From contig NZ_JAAVVE010000013.1 in the NCBI RefSeq assembly GCF_018449795.1, forward strand, positions 1-64,000: 64,000 bases of DNA, written 5' to 3'. The notes beneath the pieces are model-generated. The model was not told where the DNA came from. It searched no databases and saw only the letters and a program-made list of their open reading frames with translations. Positions 26,797-36,350 of this stretch are shown here, piece after piece. The position numbers and the translations under genes were made by a program. Within the stretch, counting starts at the first letter, position 1, and every line of letters starts with the position of its first letter. Source of the stretch: Sphingomonas sp. dw_22 (GTDB lineage: Bacteria > Pseudomonadota > Alphaproteobacteria > Sphingomonadales > Sphingomonadaceae).

Positions 26797-28427
26797 TTCA
26801 CCACCATGTTCGTCAGGGGCCAGATATAGGCCTGGCCCATCACCAGCAGCCCCACCAGCGCGGCCAGCACCACGCTGTGGAACAGCACATATCGCAATAT
26901 CTCGGCTTCGCGCCCGCGTATGCCGGTGGCGGTGGCGGCGACGACGATGCTCTGCGCATCGGCCATCTTGCCCATTACGCCGCCCGAGCTGTTCGCCGCG
27001 ACCATCAGCACCGGGCTGATCCCGAGCTGCTCGGCGGTGGTCCGCTGGAGCCCGCCGAACAGCGCGTTCGAGGCAGTATCCGATCCCGTCGCCGCGACGC
27101 CGAGCCAGCCGAGCAGCGTGCCGAAGAACGGATAGAGGAAGCCCGATTGCGCGAGCGCCAGCCCGATCACGCTGTCCATGCCGGCATAGCGCGTGACATA
27201 GCCGAGCGCGAGCATCGCCGCGATCGTCAGCAGCGGCAGCAGCGCCAGGCGCAGCGTCGCGAGCCAGGTCGCCACCATAGCGCGCGGCGAGGCGCCCATC
27301 GCGAAGCCGGCAACGATCGCCGAGAGGAGGATGCCGGTTCCGGTCGCCGACAGGATGTTGAAGACGAACACGGCCGGCTCGGCATGGGGCGTGGAGACTA
27401 CCGGCGGCATGCGTACCACCGCTCCGTCGAGCCAGGGCATCGGCAGCTTGGGCGCGAACAATCCGTCGAGGAATGCCTTGGTGTCCGGCAGTCCCCAGAG
27501 GAACACGCCGAGGCTGAGGATCAGCCAGGGCATCCAGGCGCGCCAGTCGATGCCGGCAGCGACATGCTCGACCGAGGCGCCGGCATCGCGCCCCTCGACC
27601 GCGCTCCACATCCGCGCCGGCTGCCAATGCCGCAGGAACAGCGCGAGGCAGCCGATCGAGGCGAGCGAACTCGCGACGTCGACCAGCCAGGGGCCGTGGA
27701 AATTGGAGACCAGGAATTGCGGTATCGCAAAGGCCAGGCCGGCGACCAGGATGGCGGGCCACACCTCGCGCATGCCGCGGAAGCCGGCGAATGCGGCGAC
27801 CAGCCAGAAGGGCACGAGCAGCGAGAAGAAGGGAAGCTGGCGCCCGACCATCGCGCTCAGCTGCAGCAGCGGGAGGCCGCTCGCGGCGGAAAGCGCGAGG
27901 ATCGGCGTGCCGAGCGAGCCGAAGGCGACCGGCGCGGTATTGGCGATCAGCGCGAGCCGCGACGCCCCGACTGGTGCGAAGCCCAGCCCGACCAGCATCG
28001 CTCCGGTGATCGCCACCGGCGCACCGAACCCCGCACAGCCTTCGAAGAATGCGCCGAAGCAGAAGGCGATCAGCAGCAGTTGCAGCCGCCGGTCGGGTGT
28101 GATCCCGGCCACCTGGATCTGGAGCCGCTGGAACAGGCCGCGCTCCACGGTCAGCCGGTAGAGGAACAGCACGTTGAGCACGAGCCAGCCGATCGGCAAC
28201 AGCCCATATCCCGCGCCGAGCAGCGCCGCACCGGCCGCGAGCCGTGTCGGCATGCCATAGGCGAAGACCGCCACCGCCAGCGCGATGCCGAGCCCCAGCA
28301 GGGCGGCGAGATGCGCCCGAACCCGGAACACCGCGATCGCGGCGAGCAGCGCCAGGATTGGCAGCGCCGATATCGCGACGGAGGCGAACGGCGATCCCAA
28401 TGGCGAATAGGTCTGCGTCCACGACAC
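26793..28427 (-). CDS. LctP family lactate/glycolate-type permease
   Basis: This multi-pass inner-membrane 2-hydroxy-acid permease has about 544 residues from the preferred start (LctP is about 550). Diagnostic segments are WTQTYSPLGSPFASVAISALPILALL, FCFGAFFEGCAGFGAPVAITGAML, LGTPILALSAASGLPL, GSDTASNALFGGLQ and NSSGGVMGKMADAQSIVVA. The frame is open to 28532, but family alignment favours the GTG at 28427. It is coupled to the glycerate kinase gene, so the physiological substrate may be glycerate rather than lactate; LctP relatives are known to accept several 2-hydroxy acids. A strong palindrome lies 86 bp upstream. Confidence 0.9.
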   Translation of the reverse strand: MSWTQTYSPLGSPFASVAISALPILALLAAIAVFRVRAHLAALLGLGIALAVAVFAYGMPTRLAAGAALLGAGYGLLPIGWLVLNVLFLYRLTVERGLFQRLQIQVAGITPDRRLQLLLIAFCFGAFFEGCAGFGAPVAITGAMLVGLGFAPVGASRLALIANTAPVAFGSLGTPILALSAASGLPLLQLSAMVGRQLPFFSLLVPFWLVAAFAGFRGMREVWPAILVAGLAFAIPQFLVSNFHGPWLVDVASSLASIGCLALFLRHWQPARMWSAVEGRDAGASVEHVAAGIDWRAWMPWLILSLGVFLWGLPDTKAFLDGLFAPKLPMPWLDGAVVRMPPVVSTPHAEPAVFVFNILSATGTGILLSAIVAGFAMGASPRAMVATWLATLRLALLPLLTIAAMLALGYVTRYAGMDSVIGLALAQSGFLYPFFGTLLGWLGVAATGSDTASNALFGGLQRTTAEQLGISPVLMVAANSSGGVMGKMADAQSIVVAATATGIRGREAEILRYVLFHSVVLAALVGLLVMGQAYIWPLTNMVVK

Positions 28428-28512
28428 GAAAGATTGAGCCTCGATTCCGCACGACCGCCGCGGTGCGCGTGCCTCTCTATTGCCGGGTAATCTGGCCACG
28501 GCCAGCATCACG

Positions 28513-28533
28513 CATGCAACACTGTGTTGCATG
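28513..28533. promoter_or_regulatory. Perfect 21-bp palindrome upstream of lctP-glycerate kinase (copy C)
   Basis: CATGCAACAC and GTGTTGCATG are exact reverse complements around a single T. The inner 15 bp, GCAACACTGTGTTGC at 28516-28530, matches the copies at 20926 and 21975. It lies between dctD and lctP, in the promoter region of the latter. Confidence 0.65.
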
Positions 28534-28564
28534 AAGGCGTGACGTTTTCGCGAGCCGGATCGGC

Positions 28565-29908
28565 TTATCGGGCCGGGCGAAAGCTAGCCGCGCTAATGCC
28601 GTATCGGGCGATCTTGTCATAGAATGTCTTGCGCGGGAGGCCGAGCTCGCGGATCGCGTTCTGGACGCTGCCCCTGTGCCGTTCGAGTGCGTCGCGGATC
28701 AGGGCGGCCTCGAAAGCGGCGACCTGCTCGGCGAGCGACCCTTGCGTGTCCGGCCTGGCGGGCAGGGCTGTGGAGGTGCCCAGCGTCGCCTCGAACGCGA
28801 AGTTGCGCAGCTCGCGGACATTGCCCGGCCAGTCATGGTGATGCAGCCGGGCATGGACGGCACCATCGAGCGCGACCTGCTCGCGGCCGAGCGTCGCGCT
28901 GGCTTCGGCCACGAAGGCGGCGAACAGCAGCAGCCGGTCCTCGCCGCGCTCGCGCACCGGGGGCACCCGAAGCCGGAGCGTGGCGAGGCGGTAATAGAGG
29001 TCCGGCCGGAAATTGCCCTGTTGGCTGGCCGCGGCGAGATCGCTCTTCGTCGTCGCGATCACATGGAGGTTGAGCGGCGTCGGGCGTTCCGCGCCGATCG
29101 GCTGAACCTCGCGCTCCTCCAGCACGCGGAGCAGCTTGGCCTGGAGGCCGGGCGGCATCGAATCGATCTCGTCGAGCAGCAGCGTGCCGCCGTCCGACGC
29201 CGCGATCTGGCCGGTCCGCGAGAGGCGGGTCTGGGGCACGCTGTCCGCTGCGTGGCCGAACAGCTCGATCTCGGCGGTCGCTTCCGACAGGGCGCCGCAA
29301 TTGACCGCGATGAAGGGGCGTCCGCGCCGCGGCCCCTCGCGGTGGATCAGCCGGGCGACCAGCTCCTTGCCGGTGCCGGTTTCACCCTCGACCAGCACGT
29401 CGACATCGGCGGCGGCGATGCGGTGGATCGTTTCGCGCAGCGCCGTCATCGCCGGGCTTTCGCCGATCAGCCCGTCGTCATTCTCCAGCCCCGCCACGGC
29501 GGCCTGGAGCCGGCGGTTCTCCAGCACGAGCGCGCGCCGCTCCAGCGCGCGGCGGATGCTGGCGGCGAGGTGATCGGTCGCGAAGGGCTTGGTCAGCAAA
29601 TCGGCGGCGCCGTCCTGGAGCGCCTTTACCGCCATCGGCACGTCGCCATGGCCGGTCACCAGGATCACCGACAGATCGGGATCGAGCGTGCGCAACCGGG
29701 CGAGCAGGTCGAGCCCGTCCATGCGCGGCATGCGGATGTCGGAGACGACCACGCCGTCGAAGCTGCGGTCGATCGCGGCCAGCGCGGATTCGGCATCGGC
29801 GAAGGCGGTCACCTCGAAACCCGCCAGGACCAGCGCCTGCACGGTGGCGGCGCGCAGCGTCTCGTCGTCCTCGACGAACAGCACGCGGTTGGAGGAGGCT
29901 GCGATCAT
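28565..29908 (-). CDS. dctD: DctD-like response regulator with a degenerate GAFTGA loop
   Basis: The 447-residue protein has a receiver domain (residues 1-125; VLFVEDDETLR, phospho-acceptor Asp in VVSDIRMPRMDG, Lys in LTKPF), an AAA+ domain with Walker A GETGTGKE and Walker B GGTLLLDEID, and a C-terminal Fis-type HTH (HRGSVQNAIRELGLPRKTFYDKI). It pairs with the overlapping dctB (ATGA) and presumably controls C4-dicarboxylate uptake through dctA. The odd feature is that the sigma-54-contacting loop, normally ELFGHEKGAFTGA, reads ELFGHAADSVPQT with the same spacing, so GAFTGA is replaced by DSVPQT. Such a protein is unlikely to remodel sigma-54 polymerase in the canonical way. Confidence 0.88.
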   Translation of the reverse strand: MIAASSNRVLFVEDDETLRAATVQALVLAGFEVTAFADAESALAAIDRSFDGVVVSDIRMPRMDGLDLLARLRTLDPDLSVILVTGHGDVPMAVKALQDGAADLLTKPFATDHLAASIRRALERRALVLENRRLQAAVAGLENDDGLIGESPAMTALRETIHRIAAADVDVLVEGETGTGKELVARLIHREGPRRGRPFIAVNCGALSEATAEIELFGHAADSVPQTRLSRTGQIAASDGGTLLLDEIDSMPPGLQAKLLRVLEEREVQPIGAERPTPLNLHVIATTKSDLAAASQQGNFRPDLYYRLATLRLRVPPVRERGEDRLLLFAAFVAEASATLGREQVALDGAVHARLHHHDWPGNVRELRNFAFEATLGTSTALPARPDTQGSLAEQVAAFEAALIRDALERHRGSVQNAIRELGLPRKTFYDKIARYGISAASFRPAR

Positions 29909-31671
29909 GCCGTCGGCAATTTCAGCGTGAAGCGGGTGCCGCCGGCCAGCGGCACATGGCGCAGATCGCCGCCGAACTCGCGGGCGATGTCGCGGGCAAT
30001 GGCGAGGCCGAGGCCGAGGCCGCCGGGCTTGGACGTCGTGAAGGGCGTGAACAGGCTGTCGCCGATCGCGGCATCGATGCCGGGGCCGGTATCCTCTACG
30101 CTGAGTTCCACCATGTCCTCCATTGCGGCGGCGTCGATGAAGACCTTGCCGCCCGGTTGGTTCGCGATCGCATCGAGCGCGTTCTGGAGAAGGTTGACCA
30201 GGATCTGCTCGATCCGCACCCGATCGCCCTTGAGCGTGAGGCGGCTTACCTCCGCCGGCACGCCGATCGTGACGATTCCGCGCGCGCGCTCGCCGATCAG
30301 GATCATCACGCCCTCCAGCACGGAGGCGACCGTGGCCGCGCCGCCGCTGCGCGTGCGCTTGCGGGCGAAGCCGCGCAGCTCGGCGGTGATCCGCCCGATC
30401 CGGTCGGCCAGCTCGACGATATGCGCGAAATTCTGGCGGGCGGTGTCGCCCGCGCCGCGATCGATCAGCGTCGCGCCGCTTTCGGCGAAAGTGCGGATCG
30501 CGGCGACGGGCTGGTTGATCTCATGCGCGACGCCGGCGGTGACCTGACCCAGCGTGCCGAGCCGGCTGGCCTGGGCAAGCTCCTCGCGCGCATTGCGATA
30601 GCGCTGGTCCGCTTCGGCGCGCTCCTTGGATTCGATGATCAACTGGGCGTTGGCGTCGCGCAGCTCGGCGGTGCGGCGCTCGACCTCGCGCTCCAGCGCC
30701 TCGCGCGCCTCGCGCTGCAGCCGCTGCTTTTCGCCCGATCGCAGGACGATGATCGCGATCCCGCCCAGCACGACCAGCGTTCCCAGCCCGAGCAGCAGCG
30801 CCTGGGTCCGCGCCGCGGCGAGGGGCACGTCGAGCGGCGAGATGTGATAGAGCCTGCCGCCCGCGATCGGCGCCGGTTCGGCAGCGACGCGGAACCGCTC
30901 GCGCGCGCCGCTGGTGCTCGTCGCCCGGGGCATTGCGAGCCGGATCGGCGCGGGGAGGGGCGGGTTGCCGCCATATTGCAGCGTGCGCCGGGCCGCGGCG
31001 ATCACGGCGGGATCGACTCCGCCGATCGTGTGGAAGCGCCAATCGGGCAGGCTGGTGACCAGGATCACGCCATTGGCATCGGTGACGAAGCTCGCGCCCG
31101 ACGCGCGGCCCCAGGCGGATTCGACCGAGTCGAACTCAACCTTGACCACGACCACGCCGAGCGGGCTGCCGCCGCGATCGACGCGGCGGGCGAGGTACAG
31201 GCCGGGCCGCCGGCTGACCGTGCCCAATGCGAACAGCTCTGCCGAACCGTCGCGCATCGCGTCGCGGAAATAGGGGCGGAAACCGTAATTCTGGCCGACG
31301 AAGCTGGTCGGCTTGCGCCAGTTGCTGGCGGCCACCGTCACGCCGTCGGGGCCGATCACATAGATGTCGGCGGCGTCGGTGCGCGAGGCGAGCAGCTCCA
31401 GCGTGCGGTCGAGCGCCGCGCGGGAGCCGGCGTTGCCGTCCAGCGCCCCGGCGACGTCGGGATATTCGATCAGCACCAAGGGAAGCAGGCGGAACTTCTG
31501 GAGTTCGCTGTTGAGCAGCGCGGCGTGGGTGCGCGCGATCTGGACCGCCGAGGTGTCCGCCGCCGCATTGGCGCGGCCGCGCGCCCAGCGGTCGCCCGCC
31601 CAGGCGATCAGCGCCACGGCGACCAGCACGAGGGCGAGCACGGCGAGATGAGAGCGGCGGAGCGATTTCAT
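29905..31671 (-). CDS. dctB: DctB-like membrane sensor histidine kinase
   Basis: DctB senses C4-dicarboxylates in the periplasm and phosphorylates DctD. The 588-residue protein has a TM helix near residues 9-27, a periplasmic PDC-like sensor domain (ASNWRKPTSFVGQNYGFRPYF and VVVVKVEFDSVESAWG are typical of DctB), a second TM around residues 290-310, and a coiled linker (about 315-365). The kinase core has the H box GVAHEINQPVAAIRTF, N box LVNLLQNALDAI, G1 DTGPGID and G2 GLGLGLAIARDI. Start 31671 was chosen over an open frame reaching 31806 because it directly precedes the first TM helix. The stop overlaps dctD. Confidence 0.92.
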   Translation of the reverse strand: MKSLRRSHLAVLALVLVAVALIAWAGDRWARGRANAAADTSAVQIARTHAALLNSELQKFRLLPLVLIEYPDVAGALDGNAGSRAALDRTLELLASRTDAADIYVIGPDGVTVAASNWRKPTSFVGQNYGFRPYFRDAMRDGSAELFALGTVSRRPGLYLARRVDRGGSPLGVVVVKVEFDSVESAWGRASGASFVTDANGVILVTSLPDWRFHTIGGVDPAVIAAARRTLQYGGNPPLPAPIRLAMPRATSTSGARERFRVAAEPAPIAGGRLYHISPLDVPLAAARTQALLLGLGTLVVLGGIAIIVLRSGEKQRLQREAREALEREVERRTAELRDANAQLIIESKERAEADQRYRNAREELAQASRLGTLGQVTAGVAHEINQPVAAIRTFAESGATLIDRGAGDTARQNFAHIVELADRIGRITAELRGFARKRTRSGGAATVASVLEGVMILIGERARGIVTIGVPAEVSRLTLKGDRVRIEQILVNLLQNALDAIANQPGGKVFIDAAAMEDMVELSVEDTGPGIDAAIGDSLFTPFTTSKPGGLGLGLAIARDIAREFGGDLRHVPLAGGTRFTLKLPTA

Positions 31672-31704
31672 CTGTGTGGATCGTCGCACATCATCGGTGC
31701 ATCC

Positions 31705-31722
31705 TGTGCGGGAATCCGCACA
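31705..31722. promoter_or_regulatory. 18-bp palindrome in the dctB/dctA intergenic region, probable DctD-binding site
   Basis: TGTGCGG-GAAT-CCGCACA has perfect 7-bp arms. It resembles the upstream activating sites described for rhizobial dctA. It lies 34 bp upstream of dctB and 153 bp upstream of dctA. No GG-N10-GC (-24/-12) promoter was found between it and dctA. Confidence 0.65.
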
Positions 31723-31826
31723 TTTCTGCAAGCGGCCATGAGGATGAAATTCGGATAATCGTTGTTTTCCATTGGCTTGTATGCAGTCTGGCGGCGTGAT
31801 CCGCAACCATTAGGGTGCACCAACAA

Positions 31827-31845
31827 GACCTCGACACAAGAGGTC
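31827..31845. promoter_or_regulatory. Small inverted repeat just upstream of dctA
   Basis: GACCTC and GAGGTC are separated by 7 bp, ending 29 bp before the dctA start. It may be an operator or a 5'-UTR hairpin; there is no further support. Confidence 0.35.
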
Positions 31846-31874
31846 CGGCGCAACTCCGCGCATCGAGAGGATGA

Positions 31875-33197
31875 ATGGCCCACCCGATCGTCACCCATGC
31901 CGTGCCCACGCCCGCAAGCCGCACGCCGATCTATGCGCATCTCTATGCGCAGGTGCTGTTCGCGATCCTGTGCGGCGCGCTGCTCGGCCATTTCTATCCC
32001 GCGGTCGGCGAAGCGCTGAAGCCGCTCGGCGATGGTTTCATCAAGCTGGTGAAGATGGTGATCGCGCCGGTGATCTTCCTCACCGTGGTCACCGGGATCG
32101 CCGGGATGCGCGAGCTCGCCGCTGTCGGCCGCGTCGCCGGCCGGGCATTCGGCTATTTCCTTGCCGTCTCGACGCTGGCGCTGCTCGTCGGCATGGCGGT
32201 TGCAAATATCGTCCAGCCGGGCGCGGGGATGCATGTCGATCCCGCGACGCTCAACGCCAGCGCAGTCGCCGATTATGCGCATCAGGCGCATGAATCGACC
32301 GTCACCGGATTCCTGATGGCGATCATCCCGACGACGATGATCTCCGCGCTCACCGACGGCTCGATCCTCCAGACCCTGTTCGTCGCGATCCTGTTCGGCA
32401 TCGCGCTGAGCCTGGTCGGCGAGCCGGCCCAGCCGGTGCTCGATCTGGCCGAGCGGGTGATGCTGGTGGTGTTCCGGCTGGTCGGCATCCTGATGCGCGC
32501 GGCGCCGGTGGGCGCGTTCGGCGCGATCGCCTTCACCGTGGGCAAATATGGCGCCGGCAGCCTGGTGAGCCTGGGCGGGCTGGTCGCGACCTTCTATCTG
32601 ACGTCGATATTGTTCGTGCTGGTGGTGCTGGGCATCATCGCCCGCCTGCACGGCTTCTCGATCCTGCGGCTGCTCAACTATCTGAAGGCCGAGCTGCTGC
32701 TGGTGCTCGGCACCTCCTCGTCCGAAGCCGCGCTGCCCAGCCTGATCGCAAAGCTGGAGCGGGCGGGGTGCGACAAGGGCGTGGTCGGGCTCGTCGTGCC
32801 GACCGGCTATTCGTTCAACCTCGACGGCACCAATATCTACATGACGCTGGCGGCGCTGTTCATCGCCCAGGCCTGCGGCATCCATCTGAGCTGGGGCGAG
32901 CAGTTCGCGTTGCTCGGCGTGGCGATGCTGAGCAGCAAGGGCGCGGCGGGCGTGACCGGGGCGGGCTTCATCACGCTGGCCGCGACGCTATCGATCGTGC
33001 CCTCGGTGCCGGTCGCCGGCATGGCGCTGATCCTGGGCGTGGACCGCTTCATGAGTGAGTGCCGCAGCCTCACCAATTTCATCGGCAACGCCGTCGCCGC
33101 GATCGTGGTCGCGCGATGGGAGAACAAGCTCGACCGCGCCCAGCTGGCGCAGGTGCTTGCCAATCCGGGCGCGAGGGACGCCGAAGCCATCAATTGA
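31875..33197 (+). CDS. dctA: C4-dicarboxylate/proton symporter DctA
   Basis: DctA imports succinate, fumarate and malate across the inner membrane. The 440-residue protein is a dicarboxylate/amino acid:cation symporter family member: [43 protein letters not shown], the serine-rich hairpin [55 protein letters not shown] and [19 protein letters not shown] are family hallmarks. ATG 31875 follows GAGAGG. It is divergent from dctBD and followed after 44 bp by a TonB receptor, probably in one operon. Confidence 0.96.
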   Translation: MAHPIVTHAVPTPASRTPIYAHLYAQVLFAILCGALLGHFYPAVGEALKPLGDGFIKLVKMVIAPVIFLTVVTGIAGMRELAAVGRVAGRAFGYFLAVSTLALLVGMAVANIVQPGAGMHVDPATLNASAVADYAHQAHESTVTGFLMAIIPTTMISALTDGSILQTLFVAILFGIALSLVGEPAQPVLDLAERVMLVVFRLVGILMRAAPVGAFGAIAFTVGKYGAGSLVSLGGLVATFYLTSILFVLVVLGIIARLHGFSILRLLNYLKAELLLVLGTSSSEAALPSLIAKLERAGCDKGVVGLVVPTGYSFNLDGTNIYMTLAALFIAQACGIHLSWGEQFALLGVAMLSSKGAAGVTGAGFITLAATLSIVPSVPVAGMALILGVDRFMSECRSLTNFIGNAVAAIVVARWENKLDRAQLAQVLANPGARDAEAIN

Positions 33198-33241
33198 AGA
33201 CGATGCCCACGCAACGATGGGCCTAAAAAGGGAGAGAGAGC

Positions 33242-36200
33242 ATGAGGGGTATGATCCGTCCGGCGCTAGCCGCCACCACCGCCATCGCCGCGATCGGCTG
33301 GGCAACCAGCGCCTTCGCGCAGGAAACGCCGCAGGCCGCGCCGGAAGCGGCCGAGGCGCAGGCCGACACCGATGGCCCCGCCTCGAGGCCCGAGCAGGAC
33401 ATCGTCGTGGTCGGCTCGCAGATCCGCGGCGCCAAGGTCAACACCGCGCTGCCGGTGACGGTGATCGATTCCAGCCAGATCGACGCGACCGGCGCCTCCT
33501 CGGGCGACGACCTGATCCGTTCGATCCCGCAGGCGGGCGACATCACCTTCAACGAATCCAACAATCCGCAGACCAGCAACGCGGCGCGCGGTGACGTCAA
33601 TTCGATCAACCTGCGCAATCTGGGCGTGGGCAATACGCTGGTGCTGCTGAACGGCCGCCGCCTCGTCCAGCATCCGACCAGCCAGGCGGGCGACGGCAAC
33701 GTGCCGGTGCTCGGCTACAACTCCAACGCGCTGCCGGTCGCCGGCATCGAGCGGCTGGAGATCCTGCGCGACGGCGCCGCCGCCATCTATGGTGCGGACG
33801 CGGTGGCGGGCGTGGTCAACACGGTCACCAAGTCGAACTTCAACGGCGGCACGATCGACCTGCGCTATGGCGGGGCCGAGGGCACGCATCGCCGCGAGTT
33901 CGAGGGGACCGGCATGGTCGGCACCGATTTCGCCGGCGGGCGCGGCAACGTGTCGCTGTACCTCGATTACACGCACCGCACCGCGATGCGCGCCGAGGAC
34001 CAGCCCTATACGGCGAGCGACAATCTGCTCGATTTCTTCGCCGACAATCCCGATTTCGCGGGCAATCTGACCGCCGACGGCCGCGCCACCCAGTCGCCCT
34101 GGGCGAACCTGGCCGTGGTCGGCGGACCCGGCACGATCCGCATGACGGGCAATCGTGCGCTCACGTCTTCGGCCGGCGCCTTCCACACGCAATCGAGCGC
34201 CAATCCCGGCTGCGTCGTCACGATCAACGCCGATACCTGCCTGGGCACCGGCACGCGCGCGACCGCATCGACGCTGCGTTCCGAGCGCTTCGACACGCGC
34301 CCCGGCACCAGCGTCACGCCGTCGATCGATCGTTACAACAGCTTCCTGACCGCGCATTACGACGTGTCGGACGACGTCACCCTCTACACCGAGCTCGGCT
34401 ATTATCGCGCGAGCACGCAGCGCATCCAGCCGCCGACGATCAACCTCAACGCGATCGTGATCCCGGCCTCCAACTATTGGAACCCGTTCGGCGCGGCGAC
34501 GCTGCCCGACGGTACGCCCAATCCGAACCGCATCCCCGGCCTGACCAACGTGTCCGCCGCCGGCCTGCCGGTGCGGCTCAGCACCTATCGCTTCGTCGAT
34601 GCGGGTCAGCAGACGGTGGATACCAGCAACTGGCAGTCGCGTTTCCTGGGCGGCGCCAAGGGCCGGATCGGCACCTTCGATTTCGACACCGCGATCCTCT
34701 ATTCGGAGGCGCAGGCGACTGACGTCTCGAACGCGATCAACATGACCAAGCTCCAGGCGAGCCTCGCGCTGGCGACGCCGGACGCCTATAATCCCTTCAA
34801 CGGCGGCTGCGCGGCGACGCCGAGCGTGGGGGATTGCCAGCCTTCGTCGCAGACGGCGATCGACGCGATCAGCTTCGATCTGCGGCGCCGTTCGAAGACC
34901 ACCCTGGCACTGGCCGATTTCAAGCTGTCGCGGCCGGACCTGCTCCAGCTTCCCGGCGGCAATCTGGGCATCGCGTTCGGTGTCGAGGGGCGGCGCGAGA
35001 CGCAGATGGACGTCCGCGATCCCAATCTCAACGGCGATATCGCCTTCGTCGATGCGGTGACCGGCGAGACCAACCTGTCCAACGTCGCCGCCGTCAGCCC
35101 GACGCCGAGCACCAGCGGCAAGCGCACCGTCTTCTCGGCGTTCGGCGAGCTGGCGGTGCCGGTGATCGCGCCGGAGATGGGCATCCCGCTGATCCGCCGC
35201 GTCGATCTCCAACTCGCGGCCCGCTACGAGCATTACAGCGATTTCGGCAGCGTCTTCAAACCCAAGATCGCCGCCGCCTGGGATCTGATCGACGGCGTCC
35301 GTTTGAGGGGCTCCTATTCGAAGGGATTCCGCGCGCCGAACCTGGAGCAGACCAAGACCGTCCAATATTCGCGGCTGGGCTCGAACACGGACTTCTATCG
35401 CTGCGAGGCCGATCTGCGCGCCGATCGCATCGCCAATTTCGGCGCATGCGGCCGTGGGATCAGCTATTCGATCTTCATCTCGGGCAATCCCGATCTGAAG
35501 CCCGAAAACAGCACCAACTGGACCGCCGGCGTGGTGCTCGAGCCCAAGTTCATCAACGGCAAGGCCGGCCACCTGACGCTCACCGCCGATTTCTGGTCGA
35601 TCAACCAGGTCGGCATCGTCGGCCAGTTCGGCCCGCAGAACGCGCTGGTGCTCGACTATCTGCTGCGGCTCCAGGGCTCCAGCAATCCGAACGTGATCCG
35701 CGCGGCGCCCACCGCCGACGATGCGCCGATGTTCGACGGCACCGGGCTGGCGCCGGTCGGTGCGGTGACGCAGATCAACGACCAGTTCACCAACCTGCTG
35801 CCGCAGACGGTGCAGGGCCTCGATCTGGCGCTGCTCTACAATGTCCGCACCGGCATCGGTAAGTTCGACCTGGCGCTGAACGCCGCGCGCCTCACCAAGT
35901 TCAGCCGCGACACCCCGCCGGCGGTGCAGGCGCTGTTCGACGCGCGCGCGGCGGGCCAGATCAATCCGGCCACCCCGCTCACCGACGCCAGCGACCTGAT
36001 CGAGGATCGCGGCAAGCCGAAATGGCGCCTGACCGGCTCGCTCACCTGGAGCAGCGGCCCGGTCCAGATCGGCGGCTTCGTCAACTATGTCGGCACCGTC
36101 TACGATACCAACTTCCTCGATGCGAACGGCGATCCCTATCCGGTCGACGGTCAGGCCACGGTCAACCTCTATGCGCAATATCGCTTCAAGGACGGCTGGC

Positions 36201-36337
36201 TGAAGGACACGCGCTTCCGCATCGGCGCGCGCAACATCTTCGACACCCAGCCGCCGGTGGTGTCGGACGGTTATCTGGGATCGCTCTACGTCCCCTATGG
36301 CCGCTATTGGTACGGCAGCGTCAGCAAGCGTTTCTGA
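33242..36337 (+). CDS. TonB-dependent outer-membrane receptor (1031 aa) in the dctA operon
   Basis: Signal peptide at residues 1-27 (cleavage after SAFAQ), TonB box-like DIVVVGSQIRG, and a plug domain (LRNLGVGNTLVLLNGRRLVQH, RDGAAAIYGADAVAGVVNTVTK). The long barrel ends in RYWYGSVSKRF. A strong ribosome-binding site (AAAGGGAGAGAG) precedes ATG 33242. Its plug resembles that of the 9211-12366 receptor. Genomic order dctA-receptor-SGNH hydrolase suggests uptake of a dicarboxylate-containing or esterified compound; this is inference, since C4-dicarboxylates usually pass through porins. Confidence 0.88.
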   Translation: MRGMIRPALAATTAIAAIGWATSAFAQETPQAAPEAAEAQADTDGPASRPEQDIVVVGSQIRGAKVNTALPVTVIDSSQIDATGASSGDDLIRSIPQAGDITFNESNNPQTSNAARGDVNSINLRNLGVGNTLVLLNGRRLVQHPTSQAGDGNVPVLGYNSNALPVAGIERLEILRDGAAAIYGADAVAGVVNTVTKSNFNGGTIDLRYGGAEGTHRREFEGTGMVGTDFAGGRGNVSLYLDYTHRTAMRAEDQPYTASDNLLDFFADNPDFAGNLTADGRATQSPWANLAVVGGPGTIRMTGNRALTSSAGAFHTQSSANPGCVVTINADTCLGTGTRATASTLRSERFDTRPGTSVTPSIDRYNSFLTAHYDVSDDVTLYTELGYYRASTQRIQPPTINLNAIVIPASNYWNPFGAATLPDGTPNPNRIPGLTNVSAAGLPVRLSTYRFVDAGQQTVDTSNWQSRFLGGAKGRIGTFDFDTAILYSEAQATDVSNAINMTKLQASLALATPDAYNPFNGGCAATPSVGDCQPSSQTAIDAISFDLRRRSKTTLALADFKLSRPDLLQLPGGNLGIAFGVEGRRETQMDVRDPNLNGDIAFVDAVTGETNLSNVAAVSPTPSTSGKRTVFSAFGELAVPVIAPEMGIPLIRRVDLQLAARYEHYSDFGSVFKPKIAAAWDLIDGVRLRGSYSKGFRAPNLEQTKTVQYSRLGSNTDFYRCEADLRADRIANFGACGRGISYSIFISGNPDLKPENSTNWTAGVVLEPKFINGKAGHLTLTADFWSINQVGIVGQFGPQNALVLDYLLRLQGSSNPNVIRAAPTADDAPMFDGTGLAPVGAVTQINDQFTNLLPQTVQGLDLALLYNVRTGIGKFDLALNAARLTKFSRDTPPAVQALFDARAAGQINPATPLTDASDLIEDRGKPKWRLTGSLTWSSGPVQIGGFVNYVGTVYDTNFLDANGDPYPVDGQATVNLYAQYRFKDGWLKDTRFRIGARNIFDTQPPVVSDGYLGSLYVPYGRYWYGSVSKRF

Positions 36338-36350
36338 GAAGGGTATGCGT

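Noticed and set aside
25483..28452. Very long minus-strand open frame joining the glycerate kinase to sequence antiparallel in frame to lctP
   Set aside because: The part beyond 26796 is an out-of-frame shadow of the lctP gene, with arginine/alanine-rich low-information translation typical of high-GC DNA.
31723..31874. Sigma-54 promoter for dctA
   Set aside because: Every GG in the interval was checked for a GC ten bases later; none fits.
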